From contig OW203762.1 in the NCBI GenBank assembly GCA_934045905.1, positions 43,673,411 to 43,737,410 on the forward strand: a stretch of DNA of 64,000 bases, in the 5' to 3' direction. A program made the translations under genes and the position numbers. Positions 25,704 through 39,862 of the stretch are shown piece by piece; the stretch's first letter is position 1, and each line of letters starts with the position of its first letter. The stretch comes from Leuctra nigra (taxonomy: Eukaryota; Arthropoda; Insecta; Plecoptera; Leuctridae). The notes beneath the pieces were generated by a model. That model had not been told where the DNA came from. It saw nothing but the letters and a program-made list of their open reading frames with translations, and did no database searches.

Positions 25704-26038
25704 GTCCATTCCAGGAGCGTAGGAACTGCATTTAATCTGGGGGGGGGGGGGAGAGGGGCTGGGGGGCGAATCCCTTCAGTTTTAGCCCCCGCAGTGCGTT
25801 TTTTTTTTTTTTTAGAATTGAACAATTTAAAAGTGATTTAGGGGCTTTCAAATGCAAGAACTGAAGTAAACTACCCTCCAATTGTTGCCCCGCAGGGCGT
25901 TTTTTTAAAGAAAGTGATTTTGGGATAATAAACTTAATTTTGTATGGAGAATAGCGAGTCAGTCTTCTCGGGGGGGGGGGGGGGGGGGGGGGGAAGGTGT
26001 CCCCATCTACCCCCCTACCTTACGTGCCTGGTTCATTC
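25704..26038. mobile_element. Short non-autonomous hAT-like element with 8-bp target duplication
   Basis: The element (25712-26030) begins CAGGAGCGTAGGA and ends with the near-complement TTACGTGCCTG. Flanks are GTCCATTC and GTTCATTC, a 7/8 match for an 8-base duplication. CAGG ends and an 8-base duplication are hAT hallmarks. Interior G runs and CCCCGCAGGGCG words also occur in the larger copy at 46507-47297. Confidence 0.65.
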
Positions 26039-26640
26039 TGGTCTTTTGTTTATTAGGAAACGAATCGAACAATGTTTCACACGCCAAAACAATACGCTAT
26101 TTTAATTTTCGGAATTGGTAAATTGCTTAATTTTCGTTGCAACAAGTTTGAAGTTACATTTTCAGCCTGATGCGTGGATCCTTACTTGACAACCTCTCAC
26201 AATTTCTCTCAAATGAAACGATTTTTTTTACAGTAGGTCACATTTTGTGAACAAGTAGGTATTTGAAACATCAAAAATCAAAATCAGTCCCGCCCGCGGG
26301 CCGCAGGTTGAGTAGATACCACTGTAGTAAATTATACATTATGCGCACATAGAGTGAACTCCGTGTGTGGGCTGATTATAATTTAATGAAATATATTTAG
26401 GTAAATATCAAGATAACGTCAGGTGAATATTTTATTGATATATAAATATTGCGGAGAATTATGAAGTTATTCAGTACAAAACATAATAAGTGTAATAGAG
26501 AATTGGCGGGTTAATAAAAATATGAAAGTTCCTTACAGTAATCTTTACCAGAGGCAATTATCCCTGTTTTTATTTCATTATTATTTGATTTTGCAAGTAA
26601 TCATTTCACAATTTGCTTAAAACCCATAGTAGGTGGCCAG

Positions 26641-26745
26641 GGTCCTGATTCTATAACTCCATTGCGACCGCTTAGCAATTATTTCAATGTTAATCCTTAT
26701 GGAAGAAATTGCTAAGCGGTCGCAATGGAGTTATAGAATCCCACC
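26641..26745. mobile_element. F1-family foldback MITE
   Basis: Arms of about 40 bases containing TCTATAACTCCATTGCGACC and CGCTTAGCAATT are perfect or near-perfect inverted copies around a 25-base loop. Confidence 0.8.
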
Positions 26746-26819
26746 TCAGCTCTCTAGTGGTATGATGGATTAAAAACGTGAACTATTGAATGTACTACAT
26801 ATTGTCTAGGATGAAGAGT

Positions 26820-27075
26820 TTTCAAGTAATTTATGTAAAAAGATTGATACAATTCAAAACAGTAATATCGACATTGACGTGCGGCAGTGAATTGCCATGG
26901 CAACAAAACCTATACATTGTTGTAACTTGCGGACCTAGAAAAGGCAGTACGACACAAATTGTTTTTCTCGCCAAAATGTCCCATGAATTTTCAATTTAAT
27001 ATTTTATGAATGAAAATTTTGTGATAGGTGTATTTGACATTATTTTTTGTGTAGCATTACAAATTTACAATAAAA
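26820..27075. mobile_element. R-family MITE, partial copy
   Basis: Contains TTGCCATGGCAACAAAACC, TTCTCGCCAAAATGTCCCAT and TTATGAATGAAAATTTTGTG in the same order as the full copies. It lies just beyond the 3' end of the first OAT gene. Confidence 0.6.
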
Positions 27076-27130
27076 CAGAAAAATAGAATACGGATAGTAA
27101 ATAGCATTAGTGAATATTTTAATCCAGTAT

Positions 27131-29117
27131 CTATTCCCTTATGCAGCAGTAGTATTCTATAATAGTAGTAACAATAATGTCCACAACTTCACATATCTGA
27201 GGCTCTGTAATGATGAGAGGCGGCATTAATCTGATAACAGTCTGATGTGTAGGTTTGGTCAAGACACCGTTGTCCCGTAGTTTCAGACAAATGTCCCAAG
27301 CCTGAGCCACATCGGAGTTTATTACAAGAGCATTCAGGAGTCCTCTTCCTCTGACGATCGGAACAGGCTCTTTAGGCAGCTGCTGAGTCAGCAGATCTCG
27401 GAATATCTTCCCCATCTTCTCCGCATTCTCAGCTAGCTTCTCCTCCTCAATAACTCTGAGCGCAGCCATGGCAACGTAACATGCCAATGGGTTGCCGCCG
27501 AACGTGGAGCCGTGAGACCCGGGTTCGAGGCACAGGATGACGTCATCGTCAGCAAGGACTGCCGAAACCTGTAATCGAATCACAGTAATAGGATATACGT
27601 GTGTACGTTATCTATACTTTGGGAAAAGAGACTTGAATTCATCTTACAGGATAAACCCCTCCTGAGAGAGACTTGCCCAGGACGACGATATCGGGTCTCA
27701 CGCCCTCGTGGTCGACGGCGAGCATCTTGCCGGTCCTCCCGAGTCCCGTCTGCACCTCGTCGGCGATGAACAACACGTTGTACTTGGTGCACAGCGTCCT
27801 GACGCCTGTTAAGTAACCGACGTCGGGCACCACGACGCCCGCCTCGCCCTGGATGGGCTCAACCATGAAGGCGCACACGTTTGGGTCGCTCAAACATACC
27901 TTTTGATTCATAATCCATAATCTTATACATAATGTTTTCGCAATTGAATAAAGTTTCAAGTTTCTACTATAAGTAGGTATTTGACAGATTTCTTACTTCC
28001 AAAGCGCCAAGATCGTTGTATTCTGTCGAGAAGAATCCTGGCATGCATGGTCCAAATCCCGTATGGCTCAAAGGATCAATTGAAGAAGATATTGCGGCAA
28101 GGGAGCGTCCCCAGTAATTACCTTTAGCAAATATCACTTTTGCTTCGTTCTTAGGGATGCATTTCCTTTTATATCCCCACTTCCTTGCTATCTTGACTGC
28201 AGTATCGCAAGCATCGACACCTATTATAAGTTCCTTGTCTCGTAGCATCAAATTCAAATCACATCAATTTGTATAGGTAATTAATGATTCCTCATAAGGC
28301 AAGTTACCAACCAGTATTCGTTGGAATGACTTTGTCGTAGCCGAAGAGTTTGGTGATGAACTCGGAGTATTCCCCCAGCAGAGCGGGATAGAAAGCTCGC
28401 GAAGTGTGATGGAGGATGCCGACTTGCTCCTTCATGGCTGCGATGATCTTTGGGTGACAGTGACCTTGATTCATTGCCCCATATCCAGAGAGGAAATCAA
28501 AATACCTTCTGCCCTCGACATCCCACACGTATACTCCTAAATTGGACAACAAAATACAAAATATAACTTATCTAATTCTGAATAGGGAATAGCATACAAA
28601 CACCCTGCAGAACATTGTCATTAAAACTTTTAAACATTTTAAAAATGTGCTTTTAAATGGGAATACAATTTATTTAATGGTTTCCTAATCAATTCATACA
28701 AAAAGTATCACATAGTTGTTTTATAATGTAATTTTTTTAACATTAAAACTATGCCAAAAGTAGCCAAAAATACTGCAGAATGGTCCAAAATACATCGCTG
28801 TAGTAATTTTATAATAATCCTACCCTATTTATTTGTGATATTCTATGGAAATTGTATATATTTACCATCTATTTGCCATACTCGATATTTACTATATAGC
28901 CATTACGGAGGCAGCAACTTTCTCAACATAATATTCCAATTAGATAATTAAATATGCTAATAATACCTTTTCCCTTGGAAATAGCTACCGGCAGGATTTT
29001 ACAATCTTGACATCCAAACTTTTTCTCGCGTTCAATTACTTGCTTGGTCGATAATATATTTGTATTTCCTAGTTTTTTCAAGTCGATGTACGTACTAGCA
29101 CATCGCCAAGTAGGTAC
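27131..29117 (-). CDS. Oat: Ornithine aminotransferase paralogue A (start not found)
   Basis: Exons in transcript order: 28967-29117 (5' limit uncertain), 28312-28536, 27997-28220, 27648-27899 and 27131-27568. The product is a class III PLP aminotransferase, which in OAT moves the delta-amino group of ornithine to 2-oxoglutarate in mitochondria. Seen: [18 protein letters not shown] with the substrate-carboxylate Arg (R180 in human), EPIQGEAG (E235), [13 protein letters not shown] (D263), GKSLSGG (K292), [10 protein letters not shown] and TVIRLMPP (R413). Oddities: no in-frame ATG or targeting peptide in the first exon, so another 5' exon is needed or the gene is dead; the segment holding Tyr55 reads GCQDCKILP, replacing Tyr with Cys; the acceptor before exon 27648-27899 has a poor pyrimidine tract; the exon 2 donor is G|GTTGGT; and the last intron of the other copies is precisely missing. 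Reading frame is otherwise intact over more than 400 codons. Confidence 0.8.
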
Positions 29118-30074
29118 CTGTAGCTCCTTGACGATTTACCAGGATTTTGACATTCATCTTCAGAAGCACACATTCAACTTTTTCCTGAGGAGTTCGAAAC
29201 GTTGGGGAAGATCCAGACGGCAGAAACAAAGCTTATAGAAGCGATCAGATCTAAACCTATAACCACGCTTGCTTATACCATACCACATATACTTGTCTAT
29301 GCTTATACACTGCGTATCTTATACGAAGTTGAATTTGACAATATGCTGTCAAAATTGATTTGTTCGAATATTAAATACTAGGAAAACGCTCAGTGTAACG
29401 CGGGATTAGCGACCAGTACATGCAAATTCTCCAACCGGTATTCCGTACAGAAACGCACAGAAAACAGTTTCAATTTCAGTTGTAAGTATTACATTTGACT
29501 GTTAAAAAACATGACTCTCGAGGGGTTGTGTTCTCTCTTCATAAGAGTATTATGGAAAGTATTTTACTAAACAGATTATTTTTTACAGGCATATATAATC
29601 TAATTAATTCATCATTCAAAATTCCCCAATTGAGTAATGCTTTTCCTACTAATAGGAAAATACATACACAGAAATAAAAAAATACTTACATTTTACATCA
29701 TATTGAATTATATGTTCACTCAATCAACCAAATCAGATTTCAGTTGCATTGGAAAAACATTCATTTCAATACATCATTTCTGACAGCTATTAAAACTGTC
29801 AATACTTGCACATTCCCATTTTTTATACAATTTTGTGTTTACACGACGCAACATTCTGTCCCAGAACTTAAAACATGTTCAAATTTCCATTCAAGAAGTG
29901 TGACACAGAAGTGTGGTACAGAAGTTGTACAAGAAATTGCATCTTGTAAATGGGGCTAATTGCAACGTGTAAATGGGGCTTTAGTGATGGAGCAATAAAT
30001 AAATATTTCAAAGTTTCAAACAGTTTTTAATAAAAATTAAATTATCTCGATAAGTGGAATATTATTACGACTTT

Positions 30075-32689
<2,615 letters not shown>

Positions 32690-33261
32690 CACAGCTCAGA
32701 CTGTGAGTGCAAAATATTAGCATAGGGTTAGGAGCCCCTAGTTTTTAGGTGTTTTCGTAATATGCATTGGGTGAAGTGGGTCATGTCATACACGAGATGT
32801 TTGTATACCTACATTTGCTACGTAGTACGTATCTACCACGCACTTCAACCAACATTGAATGCAAATTAGATGACAAAAATACATACGCTTTTTATTAGGG
32901 ATAACTGGGGTAAGTATGGTATTGGGGTAAGTGTGTCCCCGGCCCATAATTCGAAGAAATTTATTTATTTCTTATTGTTTTTGTCTTGGGTATTGTGTAG
33001 AGAAAGTCCGATTTTTAATGGAAAAATATCTTTAAGACATCCACGGTCTACAGACATGACAGCGATGGTATCTCGATGGTCTGGCCTCAATGATCGATAG
33101 TTTTCTCAGTGTCGAAAATATGAAAAGTAAAGGTCCCCCCTATATTTTTAGCCTTTGAAAAATATTTTAAGCTTTCTTCCCCATCTCAATATGAATCAAA
33201 AAATAATATTGGACTTGCCATTAGTAGACAGAAACTTCACTAAAGGTAGGTATAGGTACTC

Positions 33262-33512
33262 TCCTCAAACCAATAAAAATTGGTAGGTAGGTATAGCCAA
33301 TCCTTTTCTTTTCGAATAGTATACTACTCGAAAAGAAAAGGATTGGCTTCTGGTAAGGTTCCTTGATAATTAAACCTTGTTATTATCAATGATAAGAGCT
33401 CACCTACTAGAGGTATAGATGATGCGTTAACACGGCCATGGGATGATGCCATCAAACCATAATCAGCCAATCCTATTCTTTCCGAGTACCGATTTTTATT
33501 GGTTTGAGTGTG
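33262..33512. mobile_element. Complex foldback element
   Basis: Outer inverted words CTCAAACCAATAAAAATTGG (left) and its complement near 33491-33508 enclose an inner hairpin at 33297-33352 with arms AGCCAATCCTTTTCTTTTCG. A third copy of that arm occurs at about 33466. The interior CTTGTTATTATCAATGATAA, followed by CACCTACTAGAG, is shared with the element at 60555-60765. Confidence 0.65.
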
Positions 33513-34530
33513 CGTACCTAGTGGTCATGTACCAACTACCTTACTTTATCTATATTATACGAATTGATATTTTAGATACAAATTCGGTTACTTATCGAAA
33601 GTATAATAAATAGGTACAGTAGGTACATTCGGCACGGAATTTTCAGCAACGTGAAATCTAGTTTTTGTTTGGAATTCCTATTTTCAACGCTAATTTTGGC
33701 AAAATTTCTGGCACTACCTCCATTCCACTCCATATCAATAGAGGAGCAAAGAAAAATCACGTTTCTGAGGGGTACAGCATTTTATTTGCGATTTTATTTT
33801 GGCATTTGCCCTCAGGCGCTGAAAGGTCCTGTCCGAATGGAGTAGGAGTTATAGCACAAATGGGACGGGTCTTCTGTTTAGATCATGATGAGCTACAGAC
33901 AGCTGTCATAAAAATATCTCCTAATGTCACTTTTTAATTGTAAGTTTTCATAATTTTCTATAATCAAAGCACTATAAGGATTAATAATTTTAGTAAAACT
34001 TGAAAGCTCGATGTGTGTCACAAGAAATGAGGTGCAAACCACTTGAGATCAGTGGTGCAAACAGGGATAGTTTCTTTAATATAAATACCAACCTACCTAC
34101 TTTTAACATTTTATTTTTAAACGCTGTGGATATTCTTGCAGTTGTCTGCATAAATACCAAAAAGGTGTAGAAACGTAGGTAGGTGTTATATTGATTTGCA
34201 TGGGTTTATGTACTTAATTAATTAATTTACTTACTTTGATGATTACTTTACTTGCCGTTAACAATGATTAAATATTGCAATCTTCGTTTCAGATGTCAAA
34301 AATACACTTTGGTAGAGATCTGAGATTTTTATTTGAATATTATTTTGTTCTGTGTGTTTCAACGAAGCTGATAAATTGTGCGCGATTTAGAGGGCAGTGT
34401 CTCTAAACTCTCTAGAGACAAAACTTGGATGCGATCATATAAAATGACAACTTTTTTTGTCGCGTGACAACTCTCAAATCTATGTTATTCACGGCAATTC
34501 TCGGGTGAGATGATTAAAATGTTTAAAACG

Positions 34531-34823
34531 TGTTTAAAACGATTTTTATCAATATCTTTTACCAAATTGTTAATAAAATAAGGCTTTGACGAGTCTTCAG
34601 AACTGTTCAATGTAAATAAATGTTTTATTTCGTCATTCAGACGTTTAGTGCCATATTTTTATTAAATTTCAGGCACTAAACGTCTGTAGGACAAAATAAA
34701 ACTAATACACAGTTACAAGCTATGAAATTATTTTCATTGAACTGTTCTGAAGACTCGTACAAAGCCTTATTTTATAAACAAATACATTGGTAAAAGATAT
34801 TGATAAAAATCGATTAAAAAACA
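34531..34823. mobile_element. Foldback element with nested hairpin
   Basis: Arms of about 80-100 bases contain TTTTTATCAATATCTTTTAC and ACGAGTCTTCAGAACTGTTC and their complements. The centre holds a second inverted pair, AGACGTTTAGTGCC. No coding sequence. Confidence 0.7.
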
Positions 34824-35176
34824 CTTCAAGGCCACGCTCACTAATCATCCCTCTTAACATGATTGTCAAAAATCTTGCCCACCCGTTAAAAAATAATATT
34901 GAGTCTATGACATTAACAGCATTCTATGATTAACATTCATATAAAATGGAATTAATTGAAGAGAACATTCAATGATAAAATATGAGAGGAAAACAAATGG
35001 CCGAAATATGGAAAATACGAATAAATTAACAGCAAATTGTCATGAATTTGTAATCAAATAATACGGCGTATGTAGATCCTGATCCGTTTTCGTAAATGTA
35101 AAATAAAAGTTACACATTTTAAATATTTATGTATTTTATGCATTTTGTCAAAAGTGATCACATCAATAGAGATTTC

Positions 35177-38100
35177 TTAAGGGCTGATGCTTTTGAAAGT
35201 CTTAACAATAATGTCAATAGATTCATCTAATTGCTGCTTGTTAATGATTAGAGGAGGAGAGAATCTGATGATCGTGTCGTGGGTTGGTTTCGCCAGCATT
35301 CCGTTGTCGCGTAATTTCAAGCAGACGTCCCAAGCCTTGGCAGCTTCTGAAACAGAATTCACTTGACATTAGTGTTGGATTTATTTGTAGGTAGGTACAC
35401 AGTTTATTTATTCCAGACAAATACATCACAGCCTTTAGCAGGCTTTACTCTATTGGAGTGAACAACTTTATTCATAACTTATAAATCGTATACGAAGTCA
35501 AGGAACCAGAAATAATAACTTACTAGTAGGTATATGCAAAGGTATGCAAGCAATGATTTTTGACAGTTGTTCTGTTATCGTTACATATAAATGGCTACCT
35601 AGTAATTGCGACTGTATCAGGGTTTTGTAAAGAATAAGTAAACATATTAATATTATTGCAGCGAAGTATAGAAACTCAAAATTTAATGTGTAACTATTCC
35701 ATCGTTTGATTATATTTACATTAACTAATTACTCCATTGACGGTTATTACAATACATTTTCATACATTTTCGATTCTACATTAATTTGATTTTACTCCAA
35801 ATTAAAATTTTTACCAGAATTGATGACGACTGCGTTTAGAAGACCCTTTCCTCGAACTACTGACGCAACATCTTTTGGTAGCTCAGCACACAGAGTATCT
35901 CGGAATATCTTCCCCATCTTCTCCGCGTTCTCAGCTAGCTTCTCTTCTACCAGGACTCGGAGCGCAGCCATGGAAACATAACATCCCAAAGGGTTGCCGC
36001 CGAACGTTGAACCGTGCGACCCGGGTTCGAGGCACAGCGCGATGTCGTCATCTGATAGAACTGCCGAAACCTGTGGTCGAATGGAACAATCATCATAATC
36101 ATCGAAAGTAGCCTTGGAGCATTGCCATATGGTCAATGAGGCCAATTCTATAAGTAAGATTGTTCGCGATCGTTAATCAGTTTAATAATTCGCATTATAT
36201 TCTATTCTCACATAATATTAATTAATGTAAGAGCTGGCGCTCCATTTAAGGTGTCGGGTACAACAGACACCGTCTAATAAACAAGTCGATCGCAGAGCAG
36301 AAATACCTGAGATTCACGCGTAGGTTTGCTACAAATTCTTTAATTGCTGAATTATTGACAAGATTGTATCGACTTGCTCCTTGATTGCTTGTTGAGCAGA
36401 GAGTTCGGCATCAGTTCCAAGAAATTAAATCAGTTCGAAACCGAACGAATTTGCAAATGTAGTTTACTATAGTGTCGAGAATATGACTTGATATAAATTT
36501 GACATATTTTACCGTCATATTCTGTCATATTTATTTTATTTTACATGGAATTAGAATTTAAGAGTCAATAGCTTTATTGTGCCGGTGTGTCGTCATACTC
36601 TTGAGGAAATCTACCTATACTCACCGGTAATATTCCACCCGCCAACGCCTTGGCTAAGACGACGACGTCAGGCCTGACGCTCTCGTGGTCGACGGCGAGC
36701 ATCTTGCCGGTCCTCCCGAGTCCCGTCTGCACCTCGTCGGCGATGAACAACACGTTGTACTTGGTGCACAGCGTCCTGACGCCTGTTAAGTAACCGACGT
36801 CGGGCACCACGACGCCCGCCTCGCCCTGGATGGGCTCAACCATGAAGGCGCACACGTTCGGGTCTTTTAGAGCTTCCTGAAAGTAGAGTTTGCGAAAATG
36901 ATCAATGTTGAGAGTTGAGAAGAGTAAGCAAATAATTATAATTTAATTTAGGGCCGGTCTTTCAAAACACAGCTAAAGACTCAATTAACTGTTAACAGTT
37001 TCAAAGATTTCAAAGATTTCAAAGATTTATTTTTCGAAGTGGTACATTGTATTTACAGTCGTATGTGTACATACCCCAATAAGCATAGCTTGTGGCGGGG
37101 CATGTTATTAAAATTAGGTTAGATTAAAATTACATAATGTTATTACATAATGTTATTAGATACTTGAAAAATGGGAAAATTAAGAATATACCTAATACTA
37201 TCTAAATTATAATTATGATTATAAGTGATTATAATTAATACAAGTAGTTCATATAATTAAGATAATCAGAGTGACAGAGGTAAGAAATTACATAATGTTA
37301 TTACATAATGTTATTAGATAGGTACTTGAAAAATGGGAAAATTAAGAATATACCTAATACTATCTAAATTATAATTATGATTATAAGTGATTATAATTAA
37401 TACAAGTAGTTCATATAATTAAGATAATCAGAGTAACAGAGGTAAATGTGCTACACCTTGTAAAATGTAATTTGGCTAGAAGTAGACAAAATTATAGACT
37501 ATATGAAAGTAAATGAGAATAGATGAACGTTGTTGCCATGACAATGCAATCTTAATCAACAGTTTAAAAGTTAGCTAACTGTTAATACTCTTACTTCTAA
37601 TTGCTTGAGATCGTTGTAGTCAATGAGCTGGAATCCGGGCATGAAGGGTCCGAAGCCCTCGAAGCACGAGGGGTCAGCAGACGCCGACACAGCTGCCAGA
37701 GAGCGGCCCCAGAAGTTTCCACGTGCAAACACAACCTTGGCTTGATTTGCAGCTATGCCTTTCTTCTTGTATCCCCATTTCCTCGCCAACTTGACTGCAC
37801 TTTCACAAGCCTCAACGCCTAAAAATAAGAAACATTCGGTCTTTGGGGACAATCTGGACTTAATTCCATCGATTTTTCGTCCCTCGCGACGAGTTCAAAG
37901 ACATTGTGTAATGTTGTTTATGATATCGGCTTGGAGAAATTAGTGTTTCCCCTAAGGTATCGGCGTTTTTGTACATGAAAATGACTTCTTACGAATTACC
38001 TGTGTTCATTGGAATGACTTTGTCGTAGCCGAAGAGTTTGGTGATGAACTCGGAGTATTCCCCCAGCAGAGCGGGATAGAAAGCTCGCGAAGTGTGATGG

Positions 38101-39005
38101 AGGATGTCGACTTGCTCCTTCATGGCTGCGATGATCTTTGGGTGACAGTGACCTTGATTCACGGTGCCATAACCGGAGAGGAAGTCAAAATATTTCTTAT
38201 CCTCGACGTCCCACATATAAACACCTGAAAAATGGTGCCATTTTAAGCGAATTGTACAAAATTTATGCCGATTTTTACTTGCATGAGAAATGTTTGTGGA
38301 CGCAAAGCTGAATCTTCGTAAAATAATTAATTTAATTCCAATGTATGTGGCCAGTACTTATTAGAAAAATGCAAACCCATAAATGTGTAGTTTTTAGATA
38401 TTCAACGTTAGAATAATAATTGACATGGAGCCAGTTTTCCAATACTCTGTTAAAACGAGTAACTAGTTAGGAATGAATGTCATTGGTTGTTAGTTTCCAT
38501 TGCAGTATAGTCGTAATCAAAAATGTTTAAAATTTAGCAGTGCAATGAAAAACTGGTCCATAGAGATTGTTTTCAAAAATTTCAAATATTTGAAAATTTT
38601 GCCTAACTCAAATGTCCTCTAGTTATGAACAGAGGCTTTTATGTAATGTTGGAGTTTGGATTTATGTTAGCATATTGTCATTGCAGCGAACGAACTGTGA
38701 ACAAATGATTTATTTTATTTATCATGCAAAACAAATTCCAGTTTTCAATAAATAAATTGGATTGGGCCTTCAAAGCCTCATCCGTACATTCCACTTGTAT
38801 GAAACACTTGTATGAAAATGGTGGGCTTACCTTGTCCTCTGCATAGAGCAACTGGGATTGGTTTATAATGATGTGCTCCATACTTCTTCTCGCGTTCTAT
38901 CACTTCTTTGGTGGACAACTTCGAGGTTCCAGTCGTTTTCACGTCACAAGTGCTCATACATACTCGGGAAGATCGCCCCAGACTCCAAGACACTCTTTGA
39001 AGCAT
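35177..39005 (-). CDS. Oat: Ornithine aminotransferase paralogue C
   Basis: Six exons: 38831-39005, 38000-38224, 37595-37818, 36625-36876, 35815-36070 and 35177-35346 (stop 35177-35179). Phases agree at all joins, giving 433 residues. The first real ATG is at 39005; an earlier in-frame TTG is not a plausible animal start. The N-terminus ([19 protein letters not shown]) is basic, hydroxylated and free of acidic residues, as expected for mitochondrial import. Unlike paralogues A and B it keeps the substrate tyrosine in [42 protein letters not shown] (PLP lysine), [10 protein letters not shown] and TIIRFSPP are intact. Exons 2 and 5 are nearly identical in nucleotides to those of A and B, marking a recent duplication group. 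Intron 3 contains a 160-bp tandem duplication. Confidence 0.93.
37001..37445. repeat. (CAAAGATTT)n tract followed by a 160-bp tandem duplication
   Basis: Three CAAAGATTT units at 37001-37029 lead into sequence reading TTATTTTTCGAAGTGGTACA, like the 3' end of a non-LTR element with a microsatellite tail. After it, two nearly identical units of about 160 bases (37127-37286 and 37287-37445) lie head to tail, each starting ACATAATGTTATTACATAAT. All lie in an intron of OAT paralogue C. Confidence 0.75.
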
Positions 39006-39306
39006 TGCTTGTTGGAGCAAAATAAATAAATAAATAATTCACACTGTACTGTTGATTGGAAGAATGTAAATTTAAAATGTAAGAATTTGATTATACCTAT
39101 GTTGTTGTGTCTACGAATGCAATGAACGGACAAGAATTAAAATAATCGTGTCTTATATAGCAGATAATATGAGTGAAGGTCCGGGAATGGTTTTATTGCA
39201 AAGATAAAGATTAGATTACTATTAAATGGTTGAATGTCAAAGTTTAAGTTTTAGAGTTCATTCGTCCATCTAAAGCCAATATTGTTCAATTATGACTGGT
39301 ACTTAC

Positions 39307-39519
39307 TGAGTAACGAAGGTTGCTTCTAGCTATTTTCTTCACTATTGACCTGACAGACCTTTGTCTTTGCAGTTTGTCATTAAGATCTTTGAACTTAGGT
39401 AAGCATGGAGGAAGATGGAGAGGAGATGTGTCTGGATATGAACTCAACACACTTGGCATTGTATTAGACTTAGCAAAAACAACTTTTATTGATGACTTTA
39501 TTGCTCTAATCTTTATCAT
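39307..39519 (-). CDS. Possible unassigned coding exon between OAT C and D
   Basis: An ATG at 39519 opens a 71-codon frame that ends exactly at a strong donor, TACTCA|GTAAGTACC. The peptide is basic with a Pro-rich part (SPLHLPPCLPKF) and an Arg/Lys/Gln-rich part (KLQRQRSVRSIVKKIARSN). No matching downstream exon was found before the start of OAT paralogue C, so it may be an alternative 5' exon of that gene, a separate small gene, or chance. Family not recognised. Confidence 0.3.
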
Positions 39520-39862
39520 AATTTCAACACAATAACATGCGTGTTTTATGGTATTATTAAATTTGGAATGACGTGCTATTCGCCTATTTAACAAGTGTGT
39601 AATACTGTTTTATCAAAAAAATACGTTCACATTACGTTTGGGGTTATTAGAGTACTTTACAAAATGATTAAAGTAAGGAATCAATTAATAATCTTTTAAA
39701 GTGCCAAAACTAACTAAAATAAGATTCAAAATATAATATCGTATGCATTCCTCCACATCGTCGATTGCCTATCCTCGGTGCGCCAAGCATGTGATCCAAC
39801 GTCTGATACCACAGACGTGAAACTTTGAGAATTATTTGCGCCATTGCTTGAAGCCAATCAAC

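Larger units (their letters stand above)
17544..26640. other. Gene-poor region with dispersed repeats
   Basis: I see no supportable gene in these 9 kb. Open frames are short and lack coding character. The stretch holds an R-family MITE (23022-23441), a hAT-like element (25712-26030), G-runs near 20118 and 25740, and a repeat rich in GTAACGCGTTAC-type words at 24100-24500. The 5' exons of the minus-strand gene ending at 10387 should lie in or beyond this region but were not found. Confidence 0.55.
32690..35176. other. Intergenic region between OAT B and C
   Basis: No gene seen. It contains the complex foldback at 33262-33512, a large foldback at 34531-34823, and short words GGGGTAAGT repeated at 32910-32930. 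It should include the promoter of OAT paralogue B near 32700-32900. Confidence 0.55.

Noticed and set aside
32905..32935. Repeated GGGGTAAGT words suggesting splice donors
   Set aside because: No exon precedes them; they resemble common transposon-end sequence.
39006..39020. Earlier start of OAT paralogue C
   Set aside because: The extra codons begin with TTG; the first ATG is at 39005.
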